Shown here in pieces: positions 24,206 through 33,707 of a stretch of DNA of 64,000 nt. The stretch's first letter is position 1, and the number at the start of each line of letters is the position of its first letter. A program made the position numbers and the translations under genes. The DNA comes from Massilia sp. Leaf139 (GTDB lineage: Bacteria; Pseudomonadota; Gammaproteobacteria; Burkholderiales; Burkholderiaceae_D): contig NZ_LMOJ01000028.1 in NCBI RefSeq assembly GCF_001424165.1, positions 62,001 through 126,000 of the forward strand, written 5' to 3'. The notes under the pieces are model-generated. The model had not been told where the DNA came from, did not search any database, and was given only the letters and a program-made list of their open reading frames with translations.

Positions 24206-26166
24206 CCATGATGAAATCGAAACCGCTCCTGATTGCCAGCGTGCTGGGCCTGGTCGTACTGGCCGCGTTCCCGCACGTCTTCACCAATCCGTATTACATC
24301 CACCTGGCCGAAACCATCCTGATCTACGCGATCCTGCTGTTCGGCCTGGACATCGTGGTCGGCTACACCGGGCAGGTCTCGCTCGGCCACGCCGGCCTGT
24401 TCGGGGTCGGCTCGTATGTCACCGGCGTGCTGGTGATGAAGCTGGGCGCGCCCTGGTTCCTGGCCGTCCCGGCCAGCATCGGCATCACAGCGCTGTTCGG
24501 TGCAATCCTGGCGCTGCCGGCGCTGCGCGTGACCGGGCCTTACCTGGCCATGGTGACGCTCGCCTTCGGCACCATCGTCCAGATCCTGATCAACGAGATG
24601 ACCTTCCTCACTGAAGGGCCGATGGGCATCACCGTGCCCAAGCCGCACGTGCTGGGTGCGGAACTGACCGAGACCCAGTACTACTACATGGTCGCCGCGT
24701 TCATGCTGCTGTCCCTGGTGCTGGTGCACCGCCTGCTGAAATCGAACATCGGGCGCGCCTTCGAGGCGCTGCGCGACAGCCCGATCGCCTCTGACTGCAT
24801 GGGCGTCTCGGTCTACCGCTACAAGGTATATGCCTTCGTGATCAGCGCCGGCTTCGCCGGTCTGGCGGGCAGCCTGTACGCGTATTCGGAGCAGTACATC
24901 TCGCCGAACACCTACAACTTCGAACTGACCATCCTGTTCCTGCTGGCCGTGATCATGGGCGGACGCAAGACCCGCACCGGCGTCATCCTCGGCGCGATCA
25001 TCGTCGTCATGCTTCCGAGCCTGCTGTCGGACATCGCCCTGTTCCGCAAGATCGCCGTCGCCGCCGCGGTACTCGGCGTGATCGGCGCGGCCCTGGCCCT
25101 GGCCAAGGGCCGCAGCACGCCGCGCAAGGTGCTGGTGCCGGTGGTGGCCACCATCGCGCTCGCCGTCTGGTCGTACCGGATCGAGAACATGGTCGACTGG
25201 CGCCTCACCATCTTTGGCCTGATGACCCTGTTCGTCGTCTATTACCTGCAGGATGGCATCGTCGGCTTCTTCCGCCAGCTGCTGGGACGGCGCGTGGCCC
25301 ACGTGCGCGCGGTCGGTGCGGATTCGGTGGCCGACGCCTTCGAGGGCGTGGCCAAGTCGGGCGCCGGCGGTGACCTGCTGCGCGCCGAAAAAATCCTGAT
25401 GCAGTTCGGCGGCCTGAAGGCGCTGAACCAGGTCGACCTGAACGTGGCCACCGGTTCGGTGCACGGCCTGATCGGGCCGAACGGCTCGGGCAAGAGCACG
25501 ATGATGAACGTCCTGACCGGCATCTACAAGCCGACCGCGGGCGGCGTCGTCTTCGCCGGCCAGCCGATCACGGGGCGCACACCGTCCGAGATCGCGCTGG
25601 GCGGCGTGGCGCGCACCTTCCAGAACGTGCAGCTCTTCGGCGAGATGACGGCGACCGAGAACGTGCTGGTCGGCCTGCACCACACCTTCCGCTCGACCGT
25701 GTTCGATGCGATGGTCGCCACGCCGCGCCAGCGCCGCGAGGAAGCGGCAGCCAGGAAGCGCGCCGCGGCCATCCTCGAATTCGTCGGGCTGTCGGATCTG
25801 GCCGACGAGGAGGCGCGCAACCTCCCCTACGGCAAGCAGCGCCTGCTGGAGATCGGCCGCGCCCTGGGCCTCAATCCCCGCCTGCTGCTGCTGGACGAAC
25901 CGGCCGCGGGCCTGACCGCGCCCGACATCCGCGAGCTGATGGCCATCATCCGCAAGATCCGCGACCACGGCATCACCATCATCCTGATCGAGCACCACAT
26001 GGACGTCGTGATGTCGATCTCGGATACGGTCACCGTGCTCGACTTCGGCCAGAAGATCGCCGAAGGGGTACCCGCCAAGGTGCAGGCCGATCCGAAGGTG
26101 ATCGAGGCCTATCTCGGCGGCGCCAGCGACACGCCCGCTTCCACCCAGGCCACGGCCATTGTCTAA
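24202..26166 (+). CDS. LivM-LivG fusion: branched-chain amino acid permease fused to ATPase
   Basis: A 654-residue protein. Residues 1 to about 310 are a LivM-type permease (GYTGQVSLGHAGLFG, ALRDSPIASDCMG). Residues about 310-380 are extra hydrophobic segments and a linker. From about 390 comes a LivG-type ATPase with Walker A GPNGSGKST, signature LPYGKQRLLE and Walker B LLLLDEPAAGL. In most bacteria these are separate genes, so the fusion fixes their stoichiometry; it appears genuine, since no stop or start context interrupts the frame. It overlaps livH by four bases, and livF follows after 9 bp. Confidence 0.92.
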   Translation: MTMMKSKPLLIASVLGLVVLAAFPHVFTNPYYIHLAETILIYAILLFGLDIVVGYTGQVSLGHAGLFGVGSYVTGVLVMKLGAPWFLAVPASIGITALFGAILALPALRVTGPYLAMVTLAFGTIVQILINEMTFLTEGPMGITVPKPHVLGAELTETQYYYMVAAFMLLSLVLVHRLLKSNIGRAFEALRDSPIASDCMGVSVYRYKVYAFVISAGFAGLAGSLYAYSEQYISPNTYNFELTILFLLAVIMGGRKTRTGVILGAIIVVMLPSLLSDIALFRKIAVAAAVLGVIGAALALAKGRSTPRKVLVPVVATIALAVWSYRIENMVDWRLTIFGLMTLFVVYYLQDGIVGFFRQLLGRRVAHVRAVGADSVADAFEGVAKSGAGGDLLRAEKILMQFGGLKALNQVDLNVATGSVHGLIGPNGSGKSTMMNVLTGIYKPTAGGVVFAGQPITGRTPSEIALGGVARTFQNVQLFGEMTATENVLVGLHHTFRSTVFDAMVATPRQRREEAAARKRAAAILEFVGLSDLADEEARNLPYGKQRLLEIGRALGLNPRLLLLDEPAAGLTAPDIRELMAIIRKIRDHGITIILIEHHMDVVMSISDTVTVLDFGQKIAEGVPAKVQADPKVIEAYLGGASDTPASTQATAIV

Positions 26167-26175
26167 GGAGACCCC

Positions 26176-26904
<729 letters not shown>

Positions 26905-26919
26905 CAGAGAGACAGGCCA

Positions 26920-27828
26920 ATGAGCGACGAGGGCGCACTCGAAGGCCGCGACTACGTGGCCGCCCTGTGCGTCGTTGTCGTGTGGGGCACCAACTTCGTG
27001 GCCATGAAGCTCGGCCTGCGCGAGGTGACGCCCTTCCAGCTCGGCGCCGGGCGCTACCTCTTCGCGCTGCTGCCGCTGCTGCTGTTCGTACGTCCGCCGC
27101 AACTGGCGCCGCGCTGGGTCGTGCTGTATGGCCTGTTCCAGGGCGTCGGCCAATTCGGTTTGCTGTTCCTGGCGCTGCGCGAAGGGATGTCGGCCTCGCT
27201 GGCGCCGGTGATGCTGCAGATGCAGGTGTTCTTCACCGCCCTCTTCGCCTGGCTGATCCTGAAGGAGCCGGTCGGGCGCCGGCTGCAGGCAGCGATGGGT
27301 ATCGCCGCGCTGGGTCTGGCTTGCCTCTGCGTCGACGCCCTCGGACGTGGATCACAGGTCACGCTTGCCGGCTTCCTGCTCAGCATTGCCTCGGCCGCCA
27401 TGTGGGCGGCCTCGAACATCGTCGTGCGCATCGCCCAGCGCAGCACGCCGCGCTTCGACGTGCTGCCCTTCATGGTGTGGAGTTCGATGGTGCCGATCCT
27501 GCCCTTCATCCTGCTCTCGCTCGCCTTCGATCCGCCCGCGACGCGCTGGGACTGGCGCGCGGTCTCGGGCACCGCCTGGGGCGCGATGGCCTATCTCGGC
27601 TGGTTCGCCACCATCCTCGGTTATGCCATGTGGACGGGCCTCCTGAAGCGCCATCCGGCCAACCGCGTCGCGCCGTTTTCGCTGGCGGTGCCGCCGGTCG
27701 GCATCGCGGCCGGGATGCTGGCGCTGGACGAAACCGTCACGGCCTGGCAGTGGGCCGGCATCGTGCTGGTGGTGGCGTCGCTGGCGCTGGTCATGCTCAA
27801 GCCGCGAGCCGGCGTCGCGCACCGGTAG
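26920..27828 (+). CDS. DMT-superfamily (EamA) transporter
   Basis: A 302-residue inner-membrane protein with two EamA repeats (about ten hydrophobic helices; WGTNFVAMKLGL at the start). It lies 15 bp after livF, so it may export an amino acid or derivative alongside uptake by the Liv system. The sequence does not show the substrate. Confidence 0.87.
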   Translation: MSDEGALEGRDYVAALCVVVVWGTNFVAMKLGLREVTPFQLGAGRYLFALLPLLLFVRPPQLAPRWVVLYGLFQGVGQFGLLFLALREGMSASLAPVMLQMQVFFTALFAWLILKEPVGRRLQAAMGIAALGLACLCVDALGRGSQVTLAGFLLSIASAAMWAASNIVVRIAQRSTPRFDVLPFMVWSSMVPILPFILLSLAFDPPATRWDWRAVSGTAWGAMAYLGWFATILGYAMWTGLLKRHPANRVAPFSLAVPPVGIAAGMLALDETVTAWQWAGIVLVVASLALVMLKPRAGVAHR

Positions 27829-27868
27829 CCGGCGCCGCTATAATGCGGTTTTCACAGCCCGCCTCTCC

Positions 27869-28189
27869 ATGGACACGACCAAATTCTCGCGCTACCCCGG
27901 CTCCCGCATCTTCTGGTTCCTGTTCGGGACGATCCTCGGCAGCGCCGGGGTTTGGAGCGGCATGAAGCAGGGCCTGATGGGCGAGACCCTGATCGGCCTG
28001 GGCCTGATCACGCTTGGCATCCAGGGCCTGCTGCGCCCGGTCGTGCTGACCCGCGTCGCCAAGATCAGCAAGGAAGAAATGACGCGCGAGGTGTCGGTCG
28101 GCTCGGACGCCCTGCACGGCGCACTGTCGCTGGCGATGGCGGGTCTGCTGATCGCCGGCTTCGTGCTGAAATATCTGGTCAAGACCTGA
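27869..28189 (+). CDS. small hypothetical membrane protein
   Basis: A 106-residue protein with three hydrophobic segments (about 13-33, 36-52 and 83-103) and no known motif. A TATAAT box at 27839-27844 lies 25 bp upstream without a clear -35. It stands alone between the DMT gene and the PEP-CTERM gene. Function is unknown. Confidence 0.7.
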   Translation: MDTTKFSRYPGSRIFWFLFGTILGSAGVWSGMKQGLMGETLIGLGLITLGIQGLLRPVVLTRVAKISKEEMTREVSVGSDALHGALSLAMAGLLIAGFVLKYLVKT

Positions 28190-28249
28190 GCAGATATCCA
28201 GGTCGCATAGCCGATAAACAACACAAAATGACGATTCCGCCGATGGGAG

Positions 28250-29389
28250 ATGGCTTTACCATTGGCAATGGCATACCATGTAGGACTGCTCCTACTAGTG
28301 ACCGCCATGGATCGTGTTTATCCGTACGCCCTGCGCCGCCAACGACGCAACCGCCTTCGCCAACGCGTCGCCGCGGTCATCGCAGCCAGTCTCGCCGTGA
28401 CGGCGCTGGCCTTTGCCTTCAAGCCCGATAGCGCTCCGTACGCACCAGTAGCGCCGGCAGCGCCGCTGGCGGCCGCGCCGGTGTCGGCACCGAGTCCGGC
28501 CCCCGGCCGGCAGCATGCGGCACGCCATATCTACCCGTATTCGATCGTGCCCGGCGGCGTCGCCATCCAGGCCGAATTGGCGCAGGTCGTCCGCACCGAC
28601 CAGGTGGTCGCCGCCCACTACGCCGACTTCGACGTCAGCAAGGCCCGTGCCGTGACCGTCACCGCGCCGCGCGCCGTCTACGTCTCCTATCGCAAGGGCG
28701 ACAAGGTCTACTGGACGGCCAAAAAGCTGATGCTGAAGGTCGGCGAGACCCTGTTCACCGACGGCCGCAACGAAATGCGTGCGCGCTGCGCCAACCGGAT
28801 CTCCGACGTGCCGCGCTTCCCGGTCGAAGCGAATGGGCCGGGCCCGGAAGAGCTCGATACCCCGGCCGAGGAAACGGAAGGCGGCCTGGCCCTCGTCTCC
28901 ATCGAGGAGCCCGAAGCACCCGGCGACATCCCGCGTCCGACCGGCCTATGGTTCCAGCCGACGACGCTCGCGGGCGGGAAGGATCCTGCGCCGCGAGGCC
29001 CGCTGGACGCGAACACGCCGCCCCTCGGCTGGGACGGCATCCCGTACTCGCCGCTGCGCGGCCTGCGCACGGCGGGCGTCTCCGGCTCCGCGCCGCCGAC
29101 GCTGGTCGGGATCGACGTGCAGCCGCCCGTGGATGCATCTGCTCCGCCCCGATCCGGGAACACGGACGTCGCCGACAGCGCGCCGCCGCTGGCGGACAAC
29201 ACGCCGGCCCAGCCTGGCAATCCCGATCCGCGACCCTTCGTTCCGGAGCCCGACCTGACCCGGCCGCCGCCGCCGCTCATCGTCCTCGACCAGCCCAAGC
29301 CGGCCGACGTGCCGGAACCTGCTGCGGCCTGGCTGATGGGAGTCGCACTGATGGCGATGTTCGCCGTACGCGGGAAGCGCCGGAAATAG
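28250..29389 (+). CDS. PEP-CTERM anchored exported protein
   Basis: A 379-residue protein. A hydrophobic segment around residues 42-60 follows a basic stretch and could act as an export signal. Next is a conserved domain starting IYPYSIVPGGVAIQAELAQ and including AVYVSYRKGDKVYWTAKK, which I recall from other exosortase-substrate proteins. A Pro-rich low-complexity region precedes the C-terminus, which has VPEPAAAW, a transmembrane helix and the basic end RGKRRK: a typical PEP-CTERM sorting signal cut by exosortase. No exosortase gene is in the window. The true start could be 28268 or 28308. Confidence 0.8.
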   Translation: MALPLAMAYHVGLLLLVTAMDRVYPYALRRQRRNRLRQRVAAVIAASLAVTALAFAFKPDSAPYAPVAPAAPLAAAPVSAPSPAPGRQHAARHIYPYSIVPGGVAIQAELAQVVRTDQVVAAHYADFDVSKARAVTVTAPRAVYVSYRKGDKVYWTAKKLMLKVGETLFTDGRNEMRARCANRISDVPRFPVEANGPGPEELDTPAEETEGGLALVSIEEPEAPGDIPRPTGLWFQPTTLAGGKDPAPRGPLDANTPPLGWDGIPYSPLRGLRTAGVSGSAPPTLVGIDVQPPVDASAPPRSGNTDVADSAPPLADNTPAQPGNPDPRPFVPEPDLTRPPPPLIVLDQPKPADVPEPAAAWLMGVALMAMFAVRGKRRK

Positions 29390-29412
29390 GCTCGCCGACC
29401 TAGCGGCTGCCG

Positions 29413-29829
29413 TCAGGGAGTCCCGAAGAGATTGCCCGCGTCGAGGATGGCGTAGGCGATCTCCGGCTTTTCCTGCAGGCGCTTGCGCACGGCCGCCGGC
29501 ACCGACTGGCGCACCTTCTTGCACAGCCCCGGCTTTTCCTCGAGCACGATGATGATGCCGCGCAGCGTGCGTACCTCGTTCGGCCCCGGCGTGATGCGCA
29601 GCTCGGCGCCGATGTTCTTGCGGATCAGTTCCTGCACGTGGCGCAGGTCGGCATAGCTATCGATCCGCTCGATGCGTTCGATGAGTTTCTGTTCCTGCTT
29701 GCGGTCGATCGCGAGCGGACGCACGTCGGCATCCGGATCGAGCATCAGGCGCTCGCGCTCGCACACGCAGGCGCCGGGCGGGCACTCGGCGCGGATCGGG
29801 AACGACAGCAGGGGCAGGGAAACGGTCAC
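29413..29829 (-). CDS. hypothetical protein with N-terminal Cys cluster
   Basis: A 138-residue soluble protein. Near the N-terminus is CPPGACVCERE, a tight cysteine cluster that might bind metal. The rest is helical and charged (KQEQKLIERIERIDSYADL), with a conserved-looking GLCKKVRQSVPAAVRKRL segment. It overlaps the Mut7-C gene stop by four bases (ATGA), so the two are co-translated. I do not recognise the family. Confidence 0.65.
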   Translation of the reverse strand: MTVSLPLLSFPIRAECPPGACVCERERLMLDPDADVRPLAIDRKQEQKLIERIERIDSYADLRHVQELIRKNIGAELRITPGPNEVRTLRGIIIVLEEKPGLCKKVRQSVPAAVRKRLQEKPEIAYAILDAGNLFGTP

Positions 29830-30566
29830 GCGTTTTCGCTCGCTGAGGGAGATGACGGGGATTTTAGCCCAATCGCGTCGCCCAGCATGGCCAGCATCCG
29901 CCTGTGGTGCGAGCCTTTCCAGAACACGCGGTCGCAGTTGTCGCAGGTGGTGAATTCGCTGTGCGTCTGGCGCACCGATTCCGGCAAGCGCTCGCGCACC
30001 GCGTCCTTCGCGACGGGCCGCAGCGGCAGGTTGCAGTGCAGGCAGAGCGTGAACGGGCGCGCATGCAGCGCCAGCGTCAGCCGTTCGAACAGCTCGCGCA
30101 GCTGTGCCTCGGGCCGGATCGTGTGCAGGTAGCAGCCGCGGCCGAGCTCGCGCCGCTTGAGCAGTTCGCGGTCGCGCGTGAGCACGGTGCGGCCTTCGCG
30201 GCCGGCGATGGCGGCCAGCGCCTCGTCCTGCCAGGAATTGTCGTAGAGCGTGTCGAAGCCGGCCATGCGCAGCAGGCGCGCCAGACCGCCGAGATGGGCG
30301 TCGGCAATGAAGCGGATGCCGGGCTCCGTGTCTTCGCGCTGCGGACGAACCTCGACCGCATCGCCCTCCTCCAGCAGCCGCTCGAACCTGGCGGGCACGC
30401 CATTCACCAGCACCTGTCCGGCCTCGGTATGCGGCACGCCCAGCGCCTCGATCATGTGCTTGACCGTGGCGGCGCGGGCGCAGCCCGTGGTGAAGGCCGC
30501 GCCGCGCCGCGTGCGCGGCAGGAAATCATTCAGCTCGCCGAAGAAGCGGAAGCGCGCCGTGACCAT
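29826..30566 (-). CDS. Mut7-C ubiquitin/RNase domain protein
   Basis: A 246-residue protein. Residues 1-80 form the Mut7-C ubiquitin-like domain (MVTARFRFFGELNDFLP). Residues about 90-235 form the Mut7-C RNase domain, a PIN-related fold: RFIADAHLGGLARLLRMAGFD holds the first catalytic Asp, TRDRELL holds another, and a zinc ribbon (CLHC...CDNC) follows. A role in RNA processing or degradation is inferred. The ATG at 30566 was chosen as the domain start. It is followed by the Cys-cluster gene with a 4-bp overlap. Confidence 0.85.
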   Translation of the reverse strand: MVTARFRFFGELNDFLPRTRRGAAFTTGCARAATVKHMIEALGVPHTEAGQVLVNGVPARFERLLEEGDAVEVRPQREDTEPGIRFIADAHLGGLARLLRMAGFDTLYDNSWQDEALAAIAGREGRTVLTRDRELLKRRELGRGCYLHTIRPEAQLRELFERLTLALHARPFTLCLHCNLPLRPVAKDAVRERLPESVRQTHSEFTTCDNCDRVFWKGSHHRRMLAMLGDAIGLKSPSSPSASENA

Positions 30567-30579
30567 GGCGTGCGTATTC

Positions 30580-31338
30580 TCAAGCCGCCGCGGGAACGCC
30601 GCCGCAGGCGCGCAGCACGTCGAGCGCGTTCGGCACCGCCTCACCGGCCGCCGTGTTATCGAAGATGCACCAGACCTTGCGGCCGGCCGCGCTGTGCACG
30701 CCCAGGTCGGCCACCAGCGCGTCCAGGTAGTCCTGCGAATAGGAGGAATAATAAATGCGCGGCGCGCCGTGCAGGCGCACGTACAGGTCGTTCGTGGTGG
30801 GCACGTGCGGGCCCGGCTGGCCGGCGGCCGGATCGGCGATCACGCGCGTCACGCCGCGCTCGCGCAGCACTTCGGTGGCGATCTCGCTGAACCAGCTCGG
30901 GTGGCGCCCTTCGCAGGCGACCATGCAGCCGAAGGTGTCCTGCAGTTTCATGAAGAAGTCGCGCGCGGTTTCGTCGTGGAAACCGAGCTTGGGCGGATAC
31001 TGCACCAGCAGGCAGCCGAGCTTGTCTCCCAGCTCGCCGACCTCGTGTGCGAAGCGGGCCAACAGCGCGTCGATGTCGCGCATCTGCGCGTCGTGGGTGA
31101 TGGCGCGCGGCACCTTCACGGAAAAACGGAAATCGTCGGGCACGCTCTCGGCCCAACGCGCATAGGTCTTGGGCTGGTGCGGCTTGTAGAAGGACGTGTT
31201 GATCTCCACCGCGGGAAACACGGCGGCATAGCGCTCGAGATGGCTGCCCGCCACGGGGAAGCCGGCGGCGGCCTCCTTGGGAATGTTCCAGCCGGCGCAA
31301 CCGATCAGCGGGGCTGCGGCATCGTGTGGTTTCTTCAT
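30580..31338 (-). CDS. DUF72 family protein
   Basis: A 252-residue TIM-barrel-like protein of the DUF72 (YecE) family. Conserved segments include IGCAGWNIPKE, VEINTSFYKPHQPKTYARWAE, KVPRAITHD, LVQYPPKLGF, EGRHPSW, YVRLHGAPRIYYSSYSQ and WCIFDNTAAGEAV. The biochemical function of the family is not established. It lies 13 bp before the Mut7-C start and is likely in the same operon. Confidence 0.9.
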   Translation of the reverse strand: MKKPHDAAAPLIGCAGWNIPKEAAAGFPVAGSHLERYAAVFPAVEINTSFYKPHQPKTYARWAESVPDDFRFSVKVPRAITHDAQMRDIDALLARFAHEVGELGDKLGCLLVQYPPKLGFHDETARDFFMKLQDTFGCMVACEGRHPSWFSEIATEVLRERGVTRVIADPAAGQPGPHVPTTNDLYVRLHGAPRIYYSSYSQDYLDALVADLGVHSAAGRKVWCIFDNTAAGEAVPNALDVLRACGGVPAAA

Positions 31339-31476
31339 TGACGGTATTGCAAGGGTAATGGGGCGATTGTACGCGGGCGGCGTTTCCGTCGGCGCATGCT
31401 TGAGCAGCGGTGCGCCGCGTCCCGCGCCCGATCGCCTTAGAATACCGGCAACGCTGATTTTCAAGGAGGAGTACCC

Positions 31477-31911
31477 GTGACCGACGCCATCCACATCGTC
31501 TGCCCCGCCTGCGACGCCGTCAACCGCCTGGCCCCGGCGCGCCTGGCCGACAATCCCGTCTGCGGCAAATGCGCCGCTCCGCTCTTTTCCGGCCGCCCGC
31601 TCGACGTCGACGCGGCGCGTTTCAACAAGCACGTGGCGCGCAACGACATCCCGGTGCTGGTCGACTTTTGGGCCGAGTGGTGCGGGCCCTGCAAGATGAT
31701 GGCGCCGGCCTATGCCCAGGCGGCAAGCCGGCTGGAGCCGCGCGTGCGCCTGCTCAAGGTCGATACCGAACGCGCCCAGCAGCTTTCCAGCCAGTTCGGC
31801 ATCCGCAGCATTCCGACCCTGGCCCTGTTCCGCGGCGGGCGCGAGGTGGCGCGCCAGCCCGGCGCGATGGATACCGGTAACATCGTCGCCTGGGTACAGT
31901 CCAAACTCTAG
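31477..31911 (+). CDS. trxC: thioredoxin 2
   Basis: A 144-residue TrxC. The N-terminal zinc-binding extension has CPAC (near residue 9) and CGKC (near 29). The thioredoxin domain has the redox-active WCGPC near residue 68 and the cis-Pro loop SIPTL. It reduces cytoplasmic disulfides, often under oxidative stress. The start is GTG at 31477, supported by AAGGAGGAG just upstream. Confidence 0.95.
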   Translation: MTDAIHIVCPACDAVNRLAPARLADNPVCGKCAAPLFSGRPLDVDAARFNKHVARNDIPVLVDFWAEWCGPCKMMAPAYAQAASRLEPRVRLLKVDTERAQQLSSQFGIRSIPTLALFRGGREVARQPGAMDTGNIVAWVQSKL

Positions 31912-32000
31912 GCTGGCACACACGCTTGCAAGCTTGGCGAAAATGCCACGAAGCGCTGCTACAATGGGGCGAAGCGGGGTCGTCCCGTAAGGAGCCATTC

Positions 32001-32363
32001 ATGTCGCAACAACTCGTGCTGGACAGCGGAACCGAAGATGCCAAGCAGATGGCGCGCATCCTCTACCTGGTTCACGCCGCCACTTTCTTCTTCTCGCTGG
32101 GGCTGCTCTCCTTCCTGCCCCTGTTCGTCAACTACATCAAGCGCCCCGATACGACCGGCACCATCGTCTACAGCCACCACAGCTGGATGATCCGTTCGTT
32201 CTGGTACTACATGATCTGGATGGTGATCGGCGGCATCCTGTTCGTCACCCTGATCGGCATCCCGGTGGCCTGGCTGATCTGGACGGTGGCGTGGTTGTGG
32301 AAGGCGTATCGTCTAATTCGTGGCTTTTTGGATCTGAACAGCAACAAATCCATGCCGAACTGA
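32001..32363 (+). CDS. DUF4870-like small membrane protein
   Basis: A 120-residue protein with an N-terminal soluble segment and three hydrophobic helices, ending TLIGIPVAWLIWTVAWLWKAYRLIRG in the style of DUF4870/YidH-type membrane proteins. AAGGAG precedes the ATG. Role unknown. Confidence 0.8.
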   Translation: MSQQLVLDSGTEDAKQMARILYLVHAATFFFSLGLLSFLPLFVNYIKRPDTTGTIVYSHHSWMIRSFWYYMIWMVIGGILFVTLIGIPVAWLIWTVAWLWKAYRLIRGFLDLNSNKSMPN

Positions 32364-32451
32364 CGATTGTTTTGCGCTTTTCGGCATTTTCGCGGCTAAA
32401 ATACTTTCCTGATGGCACCATCTCCGGCAGCACAACTATTCAGGACGAAAT

Positions 32452-33411
32452 ATGAAATCGGTTCAGCAGGAAGTCGACGAGCGCAGCAATCTGACGGGCA
32501 CCAACAAATTCGAGCTGCTGCTGTTCCGGCTCGGCGGCGATGACAATGGCGAGCGCAGCGAGCTGTTCGGCATCAACGTCTTCAAGATCCGCGAGATCGT
32601 GGCGATGCCGCAGATCACCGCGGTCGCCGGTTCGCCGGCCCATGTGCTGGGCGTGGTCAACCTGCGCGGCCAGATCATCCAGGTGCTCGACCTGCCGGCC
32701 ATCGCCGGCGTCAAGCCGAAAACCGGCCTGAACATCATGCTGGTCACCGAGTTCGCCCGCACTACCCAGGCCTTCGCCGTCGAGAGCGTCGAGGAAATCG
32801 TGCGCCTGGACTGGAGCCAGGTGATGTCGGCTGAAAAGAGCGCCGGCAGCGGCATGGTCACCAGCATCGCCCGCCTCGAAGGCGAGAACGGCGAACCGGG
32901 CCGCCTGGCCCAGGTGCTCGACGTCGAGACCATCCTGCGCAACATGAACCCGGATTCCGCGCCCGAGATCAGCCCGCAGACGGTGGGCGCCAAGATCCAC
33001 CTGAAGCCGGGTTCGGTCATCCTCGCCGCCGACGATTCGGTCGTCGCCCGCGCCCTGATCGAACAGGGCCTGGACGCGATGGGCCTGCCCTTCATCATGA
33101 CCAAGAGCGGCAAGGAGTGCTGGGAGCAGCTGAACACGATCGCCAACGCGGCCGACACTGAAGGCAAGAGCGTCTACGACCGCGTCGCCCTGGTGCTGAC
33201 CGACCTCGAGATGCCTGAGATGGACGGCTTCACGCTGACCCGCAACATCAAGAAGAATGCGCGCTTCGCCAACATGCCGGTGGTGATCCACTCCTCGCTG
33301 TCGGGCACGACGAACGAGGAACACGTCAAGAACGTGGGCGCGGATGCGTATGTCGCGAAGTTTTCGGCGGAGGATTTGTCGTCGACCTTGCGGCGGGTGT
33401 TGAAGCAGTAA
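32452..33411 (+). CDS. cheV: chemotaxis coupling protein CheV
   Basis: A 319-residue CheW-REC fusion. Residues about 15-165 form the CheW-like coupling domain (FGINVFKIREIV, HVLGVVNLRGQIIQVLDL). Residues about 185-315 form a receiver domain with the acidic pair AADD, the phosphoacceptor Asp in LTDLEMPEMDG, and a late Lys in AKFSAEDL. It links chemoreceptors to CheA and adapts by phosphorylation. No other che genes flank it; a chemoreceptor lies 3 kb away. A terminator follows. Confidence 0.94.
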   Translation: MKSVQQEVDERSNLTGTNKFELLLFRLGGDDNGERSELFGINVFKIREIVAMPQITAVAGSPAHVLGVVNLRGQIIQVLDLPAIAGVKPKTGLNIMLVTEFARTTQAFAVESVEEIVRLDWSQVMSAEKSAGSGMVTSIARLEGENGEPGRLAQVLDVETILRNMNPDSAPEISPQTVGAKIHLKPGSVILAADDSVVARALIEQGLDAMGLPFIMTKSGKECWEQLNTIANAADTEGKSVYDRVALVLTDLEMPEMDGFTLTRNIKKNARFANMPVVIHSSLSGTTNEEHVKNVGADAYVAKFSAEDLSSTLRRVLKQ

Positions 33412-33431
33412 GGTTCTTCGGGATGCGAGAG

Positions 33432-33456
33432 CGCCGCGATAATTCGCGGCGTTTTT
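33432..33456 (+). terminator. cheV terminator
   Basis: An 8-bp stem CGCCGCGA/TCGCGGCG with loop TAAT is followed directly by TTTTT, 20 bp after the stop. Confidence 0.85.
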
Positions 33457-33496
33457 GTTTGTGGGTTCGAATTTGTGTTGGCGGATTTGGGGACGC

Positions 33497-33607
33497 GCGT
33501 AACGCGTGGGCACGGGTGCCCACCCTACGTTACACCGATGTCAGTAGCAAGTTCACGGAGCGGTGGCGTAACGTAGGGTGGGCTCCCCGAGCCCACGCGT
33601 TACGTGC
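33497..33607. repeat. REP-like inverted pair between cheV and the lyase gene
   Basis: Two units in opposite orientation, each with a GTAGGGTGGGC-type arm and a GCCCACGCGTTAC-type arm, separated by about 35 bp. They lie between two terminators, so outside the expected transcripts. Confidence 0.7.
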
Positions 33608-33637
33608 GCGTTGCACCTTCGGGATCGAATGCGAATG

Positions 33638-33670
33638 CGAAAACGCCGCGATTATGTCGCGGCGTTTTCG
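33638..33670 (-). terminator. bidirectional terminator downstream of the lyase gene
   Basis: A 14-bp perfect stem CGAAAACGCCGCGA with a 5-base loop, having A-runs and T-runs on both sides. It shares the CGCCGCGA core with the cheV terminator. Confidence 0.75.
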
Positions 33671-33707
33671 TTTGTCGGGTGGATAAACGTGACCGAGTCC
33701 GGATCGG

